Shown here: positions 1-9,939 of the stretch, in pieces | How the letters are laid out: each line of letters begins with the position of its first letter | Position numbering within the stretch: the first letter of the stretch is position 1 | DNA from: Muribaculaceae bacterium | Lineage (GTDB): Bacteria; Bacteroidota; Bacteroidia; Bacteroidales; Muribaculaceae | Length of the DNA stretch: 32,050 nucleotides | Direction: 5' to 3' | Assembly (NCBI GenBank): GCA_029052265.1 | Contig: JAIDJJ010000217.1 | Location: 1 to 32,050, forward strand | Translations under genes and position numbers: made by a program | Notes under the pieces: generated by a model | The model's database searches: none | Told to the model about the DNA's origin: nothing | Seen by the model: only the letters and a program-made list of their open reading frames with translations

Positions 1-1
1 G

Positions 2-1306
2 AATTATGATTTTGATTCTCGGTATTTTGCATCTGCATCATTCCGTCGCGACGCATCCAGCCGTTTTTATAAAAAATCCCGTTGGGGCAGCTTCTGGAGC
101 GTTGGTGCCGGATGGAGAATTGATCACGAAAAATTCATGTCGGATATCGAATGGATCAACATGCTTAAACTCCGCACTGCATATGGCGAAGTCGGGAATG
201 ATGATGTCGGAGGATATTATCCCTGGCGTGCCACCTATGAAAACGCCCAGAATGCAGGTGAGGCAGGTTTCATACAGAGTTCGCTTGGCAACCGTGATCT
301 CAAATGGGAGGTTTCACGCAGTTTCGATGTCGCTGTCGAGTTTGCATTATTCAACCGGTTGCGCGGAAGCATAGAGTTTTTCAACAGATATTCAGACAAT
401 CTGTTGTTTTCCGTTCCTTTGTCGTATTCCACCGGACATACAAACCAGGATATGAACACAGGCACAATGTACAACCGTGGTGTAGAGATAGAGCTTTCCG
501 GGGATATTCTCACAACTCCTGATTTCACATGGGACGCTACCGTCAATGCCACCCACTATAAGAATAAAGTGACCAAACTTCCAGTCGACCCATACACGTC
601 AGGTGTTCATAAGATAGAAGAGGGCCATTCCCGCTATGATTTCTATTTGCGTCAATGGCGAGGTGTGGATCCTGCCACGGGTAGTAGCCTGTATGTGGTC
701 GATCCTCAATATCTTGAATCGTCAGAATCGCTTGTGGAGGTAGGCGGAGTCACCTACACAACCGATCATCAGGAGGCTTTATATGATTATTGCGGCAACT
801 CGATCCCCAAGCTGAGCGGCGGTTTTACCACAAACCTCAAATACCGTGATTTCAGCCTGACCATGTCGTTCTATTTCCAGGTCGGAGGGAAAATGTATGA
901 TTCCGGTTATGCCGGTCTGATGTCTCCCGGGACAAGCTCTCTTTCTTATTCGACAGTGCACAAGGATATAATGAACCGCTGGCAAAAACCGGGAGATATC
1001 ACGGATGTCCCCAGAATTTCAAATGGCAGCGACGCCAGTTCCCTGTATGCTTCAAGCGACCGTTTCCTTATTTCTTCAGATATGCTTGAACTGTCGAATA
1101 TCAACTTCGGATATTCCATTCCGAAACATATAAACAAGGTATTGGGCATATCTTCACTGCGCTTCTATGTCTCAGCTGAAAATGTATTTCAGATCACCAG
1201 ACGTAAAGGTATTTATCCGCGAAAGACTGTGGGTGGATATTCAAGCAACATGGATGTGTATCTTCCCGCGCGTGTGTTTACAGTCGGTATGAATCTTAAC
1301 TTCTAA
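2..1306 (+). CDS. SusC/RagA family TonB-linked outer membrane protein, C-terminal part (5' end outside the window)
   Basis: Frame 2 is open from the first base (NYDFDSRYFASASFRRDASSRFYKKSRWGSFWSVGAGWRIDHEKF...), runs into the listed 137..1306 ORF, contains the typical SusC motif LKLRTAYGEVGND and ends in a beta-barrel-like GMNLNF; followed directly by susD. Confidence 0.93.
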   Translation, partial: NYDFDSRYFASASFRRDASSRFYKKSRWGSFWSVGAGWRIDHEKFMSDIEWINMLKLRTAYGEVGNDDVGGYYPWRATYENAQNAGEAGFIQSSLGNRDLKWEVSRSFDVAVEFALFNRLRGSIEFFNRYSDNLLFSVPLSYSTGHTNQDMNTGTMYNRGVEIELSGDILTTPDFTWDATVNATHYKNKVTKLPVDPYTSGVHKIEEGHSRYDFYLRQWRGVDPATGSSLYVVDPQYLESSESLVEVGGVTYTTDHQEALYDYCGNSIPKLSGGFTTNLKYRDFSLTMSFYFQVGGKMYDSGYAGLMSPGTSSLSYSTVHKDIMNRWQKPGDITDVPRISNGSDASSLYASSDRFLISSDMLELSNINFGYSIPKHINKVLGISSLRFYVSAENVFQITRRKGIYPRKTVGGYSSNMDVYLPARVFTVGMNLNF

Positions 1307-1318
1307 ACGCTTTTCAAA

Positions 1319-2926
1319 ATGAGAACCAGTATAATCAAGATATTTTCAGCGGCGGCTGTTTCACTTATGTCGCTGTCACTTTGTGGATGTAATGATGATT
1401 TCCTTGAGACCAAATCCACTCAGAACGTTGATCAGGAGCAAATGTTCGAGACTACTGCGGGAGGAATGATGGCGGTGAACGGGCTTCACAAGCTCATGTA
1501 TACCCCTTCATTGTCGTCGACTTACGCCCAAGGAGGCTATCAGACATGGATGATATGGATGGAGATGATGGGTGAGGATCTTGTGTATACCAGATCGAAT
1601 GCGCAATTCCAATCGCATGCAAAATGGACATTGCACAGAAACACCACCTCAAGCCATCTGTCGTATCATTACCAACTGTTTTACCGGTTTGTCTCTAACG
1701 CCAACATGATATTGGAAAATATTGACAAGGCTCAGGGATTGCCTGAAGAAAAAGAGAATATCAAGGGGCAGGCGCTCGCTTACAGGGCATTTGCATATTT
1801 CAATCTGGTACAGGCGTGGGGACAACGTTACGTGCCGGGGCAAAATAATGACCAGCCCGGGGTAATCCTCAGGCTTGAAAGCACCACCGATAATATGCCC
1901 CGTGCAAGTGTGGAGGATGTGTATGACCGAATTAACCGGGATCTTGATGACGCCATAGAACATCTGGGCAATGTCGTCACCATAAAAAAAGCCAACAAAT
2001 CACATATTGACATCCATGTGGCTCGCGGATTGAAAGCCAGAGTGCTGCTCGCACAGGGGAAATGGATGGAAGCTGCCCTCATGGCGCAGAAAGTGATTGA
2101 CGAATCCGGTGCGCGCCTGCAGGACGACACCTACGTCACGACAGTCAACCGCATGAGCGACCAAAGCAATACCGAGTGGATATGGGGTAAGTTCGGACAG
2201 GAAGACCAGGCGGGGACATTAAAGGATTTCCACAGTTTCATGTCGAATAAAAATGCCAGCTATAACAAGAACACACCACGTGCGATATACAACCTTCTTT
2301 ATAACCGCATTTCAGATACGGATATAAGGAAAACACTCTGGTTCCCGGAAGCGCAGGATCCGAAAAGTCTGCCACGTCCAATCATCCCTACCGGAGGTCA
2401 GATACGCAACTATATGGCGAATAAATTTTTGCTTGCAGATGAAAACATGAAGTGTGGCGATGTGCCATGGATGCGTCTCCCGGAGATGATGCTCACTGTG
2501 GCAGAGGGGTATGCGCGTGCCGGCAACTATCCGGAAGCGGCGCGTGCTTTGTATCCGCTTGCCCATCACCGTGATCCGGAATACACCCTCTCGACAAATA
2601 CAGGAGATGCTCTGATAGATGAAATAATGTTTCAGCGACGTATAGAGCTTTGGGGTGAAGGATTCAGGTTTACAGACCTCAAGCGTCTCGGTCTTCCTCT
2701 GGACCGTGGTCCGAAGCCATTTGCAGAGGCATACGACTGTACATGGAACAGCAGTACAAAGATGCCGGCGATCATTGATCCGGAGGGTTCAAATTTCAAT
2801 ATGTATGATGCCCATACTATGGGTGAGGAATGCCGGTATCGAGAACCGGATCATAAAGAGTGGCAGTTTGTATTCCCGAAACGAGAAGTGGACGTAAACA
2901 CACTTTGCGAGCAAAACCCGCTTTAA
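1319..2926 (+). CDS. SusD/RagB family nutrient-binding outer membrane lipoprotein
   Basis: Lipoprotein signal (SLSLCGC), N-terminal NDDFLETKSTQ, YRAFAYFNLVQAWGQRY motif and C-terminal RRIELWGEGFRFTDLKRLG, all typical of SusD; 12 nt after susC. Confidence 0.95.
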   Translation: MRTSIIKIFSAAAVSLMSLSLCGCNDDFLETKSTQNVDQEQMFETTAGGMMAVNGLHKLMYTPSLSSTYAQGGYQTWMIWMEMMGEDLVYTRSNAQFQSHAKWTLHRNTTSSHLSYHYQLFYRFVSNANMILENIDKAQGLPEEKENIKGQALAYRAFAYFNLVQAWGQRYVPGQNNDQPGVILRLESTTDNMPRASVEDVYDRINRDLDDAIEHLGNVVTIKKANKSHIDIHVARGLKARVLLAQGKWMEAALMAQKVIDESGARLQDDTYVTTVNRMSDQSNTEWIWGKFGQEDQAGTLKDFHSFMSNKNASYNKNTPRAIYNLLYNRISDTDIRKTLWFPEAQDPKSLPRPIIPTGGQIRNYMANKFLLADENMKCGDVPWMRLPEMMLTVAEGYARAGNYPEAARALYPLAHHRDPEYTLSTNTGDALIDEIMFQRRIELWGEGFRFTDLKRLGLPLDRGPKPFAEAYDCTWNSSTKMPAIIDPEGSNFNMYDAHTMGEECRYREPDHKEWQFVFPKREVDVNTLCEQNPL

Positions 2927-2965
2927 TGTTTGATGCTAACAAAACCCATTATAATTATCGAAGTA

Positions 2966-5530
2966 ATGAAAAAGTTGATACTGACTTTATTGATTACAGT
3001 CTTTATTATTCCGTTTACATTGGCGCAGCCACGCAATGCAAAGTATGGTTTCGGTCTTGACTATTTCCTGCCATCCGGGGATTATACCCTGTCCCCGACT
3101 ATTCCCACCCCGGAAAGTGTCTTGGGATTCCAGGTCGGCAGACAGCATGTGGACTGGGCGCAGGTAGTCAACTATATGGAGACACTGGCGCGGGTCAGCG
3201 ACCGGGTGGCTGTAAAAGAGATGGGCCGCACTTATCAGCACCGTCCTTTCCTTGAGGTGATTTTTTCATCGGCGGCAAACATGAAGAATATTGATAATAT
3301 AAAAGAGCGGCATCTGGCGGTGAGCGATGACGGAGAAGTGGATATGGAAAACGATCCTGTTGTAGTGAACCTGATATACAGCATTCACGGAAATGAGCCG
3401 TCAGGGGTCAACGCCTCTCTTCCTCTTGCCTATTTTCTTGCTGCCGCAGAGGGTCCGGAAATTGATAAAATGCTCGACAAACTGGTGGTCGTCATGACTC
3501 CCGGCGCGAATCCGGATGGTATCAACCGGTTTGCCTCATGGGTCAACACATCCCGAAGCCTTACAGACGTAAGCGATCTTAATTCCAGGGAATTTACCGA
3601 GCCGTGGCCATCAAGCCGGACAAATCATTATTGGGCAGACTGCAACCGTGACTGGCTGATGATGCAGCATCCGGAAGGCATAAACGGGGTCGAGGTGTTT
3701 TTTGACTGGATGCCGAATGTGGTGGTGGATCTTCATGAACAAGGTTCGGCGCGCCCTTATTATTTCAGTCCCGGCCATCCGAAACGAACTAACAAGCTGA
3801 CATCGCAACTGAATCAGGATCTGACTTCCGACATATCTTCGGTGGTGGCAAAAGAGCTTGACAAGATCGGCACTGTATATTATTCTAAAGAAGGTTATGA
3901 CGACTATTATTATGGAAAAGGGGCTGCTTACGGGGATATACATGGAGCTGTATGTCTTCTGTATGAGCAAGGCACGAGCCGCGGGCATCTGCGGCAGACA
4001 GTCAACGGTCCGCGTTCGTTTGCCTGGACAGTAAGGAATCAGGCTCTCGCTTCGTATGCGACTCTTGTCGCGGCAGTGGACATGCGAAGCAGGCTGATAG
4101 AATACCAGAGAGATTTTTATAAGGAATCGCGTCGTAATGCAGCCCGGGAGGGAGTGAAAGGGTATGTGTTCGATTCAAGGGGATCCAGGTCGGTGGAATT
4201 TCATTTTCTGGAAAATATGAAACGGCACCGAATTGACATTTACCACCTTTCACACGATATATCAGCCGGGGGAGAATCATTTGAAAAAGAAGCCTCTTAT
4301 GTGATTCCGGTAGAGCAGAAAAATTCTGTGATGGTAAAGGCGGTGATGGAAGAGTTCACCGAATTTACAGACAGCACTTTCTATGATATCTCTGCGTGGA
4401 CATTCCCTCATGCCTTTAATCTCCGCTATGCTCCCCTTAAGTCTGTGGCAGGGCTTATGGGCGAAAAAGTCACTGATGTCTCATTCATGCCGGGGAAGGT
4501 GATAGGAGGTAAGAGTGATGTCGGATATGTTTTTGAAAGCAAAGAGTTTTATGCTCCTAAAATAATCAACGAACTGCAAAAGAAAGGACTGTACCTTCAG
4601 GCAATGTCACGTCCGTTTACATTCCATTCGGGTGATGTTGAAAAGACCATGGGATACGGCACTATTCTTGTGACATCCAGCAACCAGCCTTTGGATTCAG
4701 ATGAGATATTTCGGCTTGTGAGCGGATTGGCTGAAGAATGCGGTACTGACATCTATTCGGTAACCACGTCCCTTATGAGTGATCTGGATCTGGGTAGCCC
4801 CTCGTTCCGTCCGATCACCAAGCCGGAAGTGGCGATTCTTGTGGGTCGCACCCAGGGAGTCCCTGATTCCGGAGAGGCGTGGTTCCTGCTTGATTACCGG
4901 TTTCAGATGTGTCCTGTGCTGATAGAAAGCAACGTGCTTACGCCAAAGAAGCTTGCGCCTTATAATGTGATAATCGTGGCGAACGGGATGCCATCGCTCA
5001 CAGCCGACAGCCGGGATGCCCTGAAAAACTGGGTTGCCGACGGCGGCACTCTTATAGCAACGGGGAAAGCACATGAATTGCTGTCGTCTGCCGGAGTAAT
5101 GAACATTAAACCACGCAGCACAGCCATAAAAAATGATTCTACCCTTTATGGTACATTTGCCAATAAAACGGAAGATAGGGCAGGGCGTACCATAAAAGGG
5201 GCTATATTGCGATGTGGTCTCGACAAGACCCATCCTCTCGGATGGGGACTCGATCAGGATGAGATAATGGTAATCAAAAATAATAATCTGGTGTTTAAAA
5301 AAGATGACGATCCCTATGTCTCCCCGTTGCATTATATGTCAGATCCGTTGGTGTCGGGATATATGTCGCGACATAACCGGAAATTGGTAAAGGATGCTCC
5401 GGCAGTTTTTGCAAAACTGTATAAAAATGGAAATGTGATTTATTTTGTGGATGACATGAACTTCAGGTCATATTGGTTCGGCACAAGCAAAGTGTTTATG
5501 AACGCGATTTTATTCAGGGATTGTCTGTGA
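2966..5530 (+). CDS. Exported M14 family zinc carboxypeptidase with C-terminal GATase1-like domain
   Basis: Likely start at 2966 (MKKLILTLLITVFIIPFTLA signal peptide) rather than 2930; HGNEPSG (HxxE), VVDLHEQG and LLYEQGTSRG are M14-like active-site motifs; C-terminal APYNVIIVANGMPSLTADSRDALKNWVADGGTLIATG resembles GATase1-like folds. Confidence 0.88.
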   Translation: MKKLILTLLITVFIIPFTLAQPRNAKYGFGLDYFLPSGDYTLSPTIPTPESVLGFQVGRQHVDWAQVVNYMETLARVSDRVAVKEMGRTYQHRPFLEVIFSSAANMKNIDNIKERHLAVSDDGEVDMENDPVVVNLIYSIHGNEPSGVNASLPLAYFLAAAEGPEIDKMLDKLVVVMTPGANPDGINRFASWVNTSRSLTDVSDLNSREFTEPWPSSRTNHYWADCNRDWLMMQHPEGINGVEVFFDWMPNVVVDLHEQGSARPYYFSPGHPKRTNKLTSQLNQDLTSDISSVVAKELDKIGTVYYSKEGYDDYYYGKGAAYGDIHGAVCLLYEQGTSRGHLRQTVNGPRSFAWTVRNQALASYATLVAAVDMRSRLIEYQRDFYKESRRNAAREGVKGYVFDSRGSRSVEFHFLENMKRHRIDIYHLSHDISAGGESFEKEASYVIPVEQKNSVMVKAVMEEFTEFTDSTFYDISAWTFPHAFNLRYAPLKSVAGLMGEKVTDVSFMPGKVIGGKSDVGYVFESKEFYAPKIINELQKKGLYLQAMSRPFTFHSGDVEKTMGYGTILVTSSNQPLDSDEIFRLVSGLAEECGTDIYSVTTSLMSDLDLGSPSFRPITKPEVAILVGRTQGVPDSGEAWFLLDYRFQMCPVLIESNVLTPKKLAPYNVIIVANGMPSLTADSRDALKNWVADGGTLIATGKAHELLSSAGVMNIKPRSTAIKNDSTLYGTFANKTEDRAGRTIKGAILRCGLDKTHPLGWGLDQDEIMVIKNNNLVFKKDDDPYVSPLHYMSDPLVSGYMSRHNRKLVKDAPAVFAKLYKNGNVIYFVDDMNFRSYWFGTSKVFMNAILFRDCL

Positions 5531-5555
5531 GCAAAATCCGTTTTTAATAAATAGT

Positions 5556-6899
5556 ATGGAAACAGCATTTACACCGTGGACCCTGTTTGTCGACATAGGC
5601 ATAATATCGATATTGTTTCTTGTCGGCAAGTTGATGCGGGTCAAGATTAAGATCATACAGAAGTTGTTTATCCCGCCAAGTCTCTTGGCGGGATTCATGG
5701 CGTTAGGTTTTGGACCCCAGGGTCTGGGCTGGCTGCCGTTGTCAGGATATACGGGCACATACGCCGGTATCCTTATCGCGTTTATATTCGGATGTCTTCC
5801 CCTCACTTCCCGAAAAAGCAAAGGAGACAATGCAAATATCGGTAGCATGTGGGCGTATTCACAATGCGGCATGCTTCTGCAATGGGGAGTAGGCGGACTG
5901 CTCGGATTGCTTATACTTGGAAATATATGGGATGTCAGTCCGGGATTCGGAATCACTATGCCCGCCGGTTATTGTGGAGGTCATGGCACCGCGGCTGCTA
6001 TAGGTCAGGCTTTCGGGCAGCTCGGGCATCCGGAAATTCTGACACTTGCAATGACGGCGGCAACGTTTGGAATAGTCGCATCAGTTATAATCGGACTGAT
6101 TATAGTGAAATGGGGCACCCGTAAAGGGCACACATCCTTTCTCAACAATTACGAGGATCTGCCGTCGGAGTTGCGTACCGGATTGCTTCCGCACGACAGG
6201 CGAGAAAGTATGGGAACATCTACATTCTCGTCAATATCAATCGATTCATTGACGTTTAATTTCGTTATTGTTGCGGTAATAGCTCTCGGGGGATATGGAG
6301 TGAGCCGTCTTGTGACTATATGGCTTCCCGGTCTTGAACTGCCGGTGTTCAGTTGTGCGTTTGTGGTGGGTATCCTGCTTAACAAAATATTCTCCCGTAC
6401 CGGTGTGCGTGATTACATATGCCCGCAGACAGTATCACATTTGAGCGGATCATTTACAGACTTCCTTGTGGCGTTCGGCATCGCGTCGATAAAACTTTCG
6501 GTTGTCGTGGAATATATTGTCCCGCTGCTTATATTGCTTGTGTCCGGACTTTTGGTGACATTTATTTATGTCATGGTTGTGGCAAGGCGTATAATGCGCA
6601 GTCATTGGTTTGAAAAGGCAATATTCACATGGGGCTGGTATACCGGCACTATGGCTATGGGCATAGCATTGCTGAGAGTGGTCGACCCGTCGATGAAAAG
6701 CAGGTGTCTTGACAATTATGCATTGGCATATCTCTTCATAGCCCCTGTGGAGATAGCTCTTGTGACTTTTGCCCCATCCCTGTTTTTAGACGGTTACGGA
6801 ATCATCTTTTCCGCAGTGTGTCTGTTTGCCGCTCTGGGGGTGATGCTTACCGCTTATATGAAAAAATGGCATCTTAACCAATCAGATATAATACCATGA
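5556..6899 (+). CDS. Sodium/glutamate symporter (GltS) family protein
   Basis: Polytopic membrane protein with GltS-like segment PAGYCGGHGTAAAIGQAFGQLGHPEILTLAMTAATFGIV. Confidence 0.85.
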   Translation: METAFTPWTLFVDIGIISILFLVGKLMRVKIKIIQKLFIPPSLLAGFMALGFGPQGLGWLPLSGYTGTYAGILIAFIFGCLPLTSRKSKGDNANIGSMWAYSQCGMLLQWGVGGLLGLLILGNIWDVSPGFGITMPAGYCGGHGTAAAIGQAFGQLGHPEILTLAMTAATFGIVASVIIGLIIVKWGTRKGHTSFLNNYEDLPSELRTGLLPHDRRESMGTSTFSSISIDSLTFNFVIVAVIALGGYGVSRLVTIWLPGLELPVFSCAFVVGILLNKIFSRTGVRDYICPQTVSHLSGSFTDFLVAFGIASIKLSVVVEYIVPLLILLVSGLLVTFIYVMVVARRIMRSHWFEKAIFTWGWYTGTMAMGIALLRVVDPSMKSRCLDNYALAYLFIAPVEIALVTFAPSLFLDGYGIIFSAVCLFAALGVMLTAYMKKWHLNQSDIIP

Positions 6900-8152
6900 G
6901 AATAAGAAATGAGTTGAAAAGATTGGTGACAATCTTCATGATTATGTCATTTGCCGTGTCAATGGCTGATGCTTGTACTTCAGCTATCATCTCCGGAAAA
7001 TTGACAAAAGACGGCAGACCCTTGCTATGGAAGAACAGAGACACCGGAAATCTTAATAACTGTGTCCGTCATATGAAGGGGGAAAAGTATGATTTTGTCG
7101 CGATCACAGGGTATGGCGCCAATCCCAAGTCAGTATGGATGGGAACAAACTCTGCCGGGTTTTCAATACTCAATACGTTGTCCTACAATTTGAGCGATCC
7201 GGATAAAAATGAAAGAGTATCTACCCGCAACGGAGCATTGATGAGGCGTGCCCTCGAGATTTGCGGTTCTGTCGGAGATTTTAAAAATTATCTTGACACA
7301 CTTTCCCGCCCCATGAAGGTGGAGGCTAACTATGGAGTGATAGATGCATTGGGCAACGGGGCTTATTTCGAGGTTGACAATCAGCATTACATCATGTTTG
7401 ATGTTGATGATCCGGTTGTGGCTCCGCATGGCTACATGGTGCGCACTAATTTTTCATTCAGCGGACTGCATGACAAGGGTGGAGGTTATGTCCGTTATCA
7501 GGAAGCTAACCGGAAAATTTTCGAGGGATCCGCCTCTCACGACATTACTCCGGAATGGATAATAGACAATCTTTCCCGCAATTTCAGCAATCCTTTGATG
7601 GGAATAGATCTTCGCAGTGGCAATTTCAATAAGCCACATACAAACGGATGGTTCGTAGAGCAAGATTTTATAGCGAGGCGAAGCACTTCATGTGCGGCAG
7701 TGATTCAAGGGGTAAAGCCGGGCGAAGATCCGTCGTTCACAGTGATGTGGACAGTGATAGGGTATCCTCCTGTAGCTCCGGTCATACCGGTCTGGGTGAA
7801 AGGTGCGGAGTCCGGTCTTCCACGTCTTTTATGTTCGCCCGGTTCCGGGGGCATTTGCACAAGTCCTCTTTGCGATGGGGGATCAAGGCTCAGGAATGAT
7901 ATCTATGCCTACCATCGCGGATCTCTTACAGAGAATTACTTCAATTGGGAAAAACTCCACAACCGTCACGGCAACGGTTATATGCAGCTCAATGCAGATA
8001 TCGAGCGCGAATTGTATGATTCAGTCTATAAAGATATTGAAACGCTGCGTGGAGAGAAGGAGCTTCCGGAGGCGATGGTACATAAGATATACGATGAGGC
8101 GGACCGCATGGTTGCAGAATTGTATGACAGAAACTTTAAAATAATTCTTTGA
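6896..8152 (+). CDS. Exported N-terminal-nucleophile cysteine hydrolase (C45/linear amide C-N hydrolase-like)
   Basis: Signal peptide followed by ADA|CTSAIISGKLTKDGRPLLWKNRDTG, typical of Cys Ntn hydrolases; 4-nt ATGA overlap with the upstream symporter. Confidence 0.82.
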   Translation: MRIRNELKRLVTIFMIMSFAVSMADACTSAIISGKLTKDGRPLLWKNRDTGNLNNCVRHMKGEKYDFVAITGYGANPKSVWMGTNSAGFSILNTLSYNLSDPDKNERVSTRNGALMRRALEICGSVGDFKNYLDTLSRPMKVEANYGVIDALGNGAYFEVDNQHYIMFDVDDPVVAPHGYMVRTNFSFSGLHDKGGGYVRYQEANRKIFEGSASHDITPEWIIDNLSRNFSNPLMGIDLRSGNFNKPHTNGWFVEQDFIARRSTSCAAVIQGVKPGEDPSFTVMWTVIGYPPVAPVIPVWVKGAESGLPRLLCSPGSGGICTSPLCDGGSRLRNDIYAYHRGSLTENYFNWEKLHNRHGNGYMQLNADIERELYDSVYKDIETLRGEKELPEAMVHKIYDEADRMVAELYDRNFKIIL

Positions 8153-8186
8153 AACAGGCGCGGGCAGAATATCCCGCGCCTGTTTC
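8151..8186 (+). terminator. Hairpin terminator candidate at the end of the SusCD operon
   Basis: gaaacaggcgcggg / cccgcgcctgtttc: 14-bp perfect stem, 8-nt loop, followed by a weak T-rich tail (ttgt). Confidence 0.65.
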
Positions 8187-8300
8187 TTGTATGAAGGGAA
8201 AAGAAGTCGAAAGTGCGTTTTTCAGACGTTAAAAAGCACTAAAAAACACTTATTTGTTAAAATGGGGATGTTTTCTGCTTATTATTTCCCCAAGAAATAC

Positions 8301-8308
8301 TAATTTTG
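8301..8308 (+). promoter_or_regulatory. Bacteroidetes-type -7 box (TAnnTTTG) upstream of the DUF6242-like gene
   Basis: TAATTTTG matches the TAnnTTTG consensus; the -33 box is not clear. Confidence 0.4.
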
Positions 8309-8388
8309 CAGATTGTAACAAGTGCATGAACGCATGCAGGCATGATGCTCCATGTCTGAAAGCGTGCACCTAATCAACTTCATAAATA

Positions 8389-9918
8389 GTGAAAAAGACT
8401 TTAACCCGCCACATACCCTATCTTGTCCCTGCATTGCTGCTGGCGATGGGAGGCGTATCATCGTGCAACAAATCCACAACAACATCGGATGATGAAGTGA
8501 CTGTCACAATTTCAAATGTGGCTGTCAAAAGTTTCTCTTTGTCTTCTGATTCCAAGGTTATGTCAAACCTGGATTCGGTGTTTTTTTCAATTGACCTCAA
8601 TAACGGTGTGATCTTCAATGCGGATTCTTTGCCGAAGGGCACCAATATCTCGAAACTTGTGCCGGTAATCACATTTTCAAGTTCCGTTTCGGAGGCAGAA
8701 ATCGTGATGACGGGCGGTACTGAAGATGAGAAAAAAGTGGATTATCTTGAGAATCCTTCCGACAGTATCGATTTTACAAGAGACGTTAAGCTTAATGTGA
8801 CGGCAGCAGACGGGACAAACAAATACACCTACCGTCTCAAAGTGAATGTCCACAATCTTGATTCCGATTCATTGATATGGGATAAGCTTGGAGTGGCGTC
8901 TCTTCCGTCAAGGCTGCCTGATCCAGTGAATCAGAAATCGCTCGAACGAGACGGGGTGGTATATTCTTTGATCCATGAAAAAGACGATACATATACATGG
9001 GCATCCACCTCTTCAATTTCAGATGCGGATTGGGTAAAGCGTGAGACGACCTTCCGGTTTGAGCCTGATGTGAGAAGCCTTGTGTCAACAAAGGGTGGTT
9101 TCTGGATTCTCGGGATGGACGGGGATTTATATGAGTCGTCAGATGCCGAGACCTGGAACCATACAGGGGAAAAATGGATCACGCTCATCGGCGCATACAT
9201 GGATGATTATGTCTTGGGTGTGAAGGATGCGGAAGGAACCATGATGCATTGTCACTATCCTGCTACATCAGCGATCGCAGACTCCGAGATGGATGAGGAA
9301 TTCCCTCTATATAACCGCTCAATGTTCCGTACCATAGAGACACAATGGTCAGGCGATCCCACAGCATTTTTTGTAGGTGGAATGACAGCTACGGGAGAGC
9401 GTTCAAATCACACATGGGCGTTCGACGGGTCTAATTGGGCGACTATTGACGATACTCCGACTCCTGCTATTGAGGGGGCTTCTCTGTTTAAATATATAGT
9501 CTATCGTTCTACTTCCAACTCTTTCAAACAAGTGGCTTATGATGCCTGGATTGTGATAGGAGGCGTGTTGGCGAACGGAGATTATAACCGTGATATATAT
9601 ATATCATTCGACAATGGAGTGACATGGCGCGCTGCATCAGGAGCCCTGGCAATGCCGGATTCCTTCCCCGGAGTGTCGGGAGGTGACGCCATTGTGCTTT
9701 ATACATCGCTTGATGCGGATCTTTCCGATGCATGGAAGAGCGTCCCGACAAAGGGATTGCCTACACGTGCAGGAATCTCGTATACTCTCGACGGATATGA
9801 TATCACATGGGAGTGTCCTTATATATATATGATGGGTGGAATGCTCCGGACCGGAGACCTTTATGCTTCAGTATGGAGAGGCGTTCTTGCCCGGCTGACA
9901 TTCACACCAATAATCTAA
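8389..9918 (+). CDS. DUF6242-like lipoprotein
   Basis: 509-aa ORF with GTG start; lipoprotein signal GGVSSCNKS; Bacteroidetes-type surface or periplasmic protein; position upstream of a DUF6089-like gene and uppS/bamA. Confidence 0.7.
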   Translation: MKKTLTRHIPYLVPALLLAMGGVSSCNKSTTTSDDEVTVTISNVAVKSFSLSSDSKVMSNLDSVFFSIDLNNGVIFNADSLPKGTNISKLVPVITFSSSVSEAEIVMTGGTEDEKKVDYLENPSDSIDFTRDVKLNVTAADGTNKYTYRLKVNVHNLDSDSLIWDKLGVASLPSRLPDPVNQKSLERDGVVYSLIHEKDDTYTWASTSSISDADWVKRETTFRFEPDVRSLVSTKGGFWILGMDGDLYESSDAETWNHTGEKWITLIGAYMDDYVLGVKDAEGTMMHCHYPATSAIADSEMDEEFPLYNRSMFRTIETQWSGDPTAFFVGGMTATGERSNHTWAFDGSNWATIDDTPTPAIEGASLFKYIVYRSTSNSFKQVAYDAWIVIGGVLANGDYNRDIYISFDNGVTWRAASGALAMPDSFPGVSGGDAIVLYTSLDADLSDAWKSVPTKGLPTRAGISYTLDGYDITWECPYIYMMGGMLRTGDLYASVWRGVLARLTFTPII

Positions 9919-9939
9919 CTTCAGATTTTTAGGATTTCC

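Noticed and set aside
2930-2965. Upstream start of the M14 peptidase (MMLTKPIIIIEV)
   Set aside because: The second Met at 2966 starts a standard signal peptide; the upstream part is probably untranslated.
4697-5332. 211-aa antisense ORF inside the M14 peptidase gene
   Set aside because: Overlaps entirely with a well supported CDS; no independent evidence.
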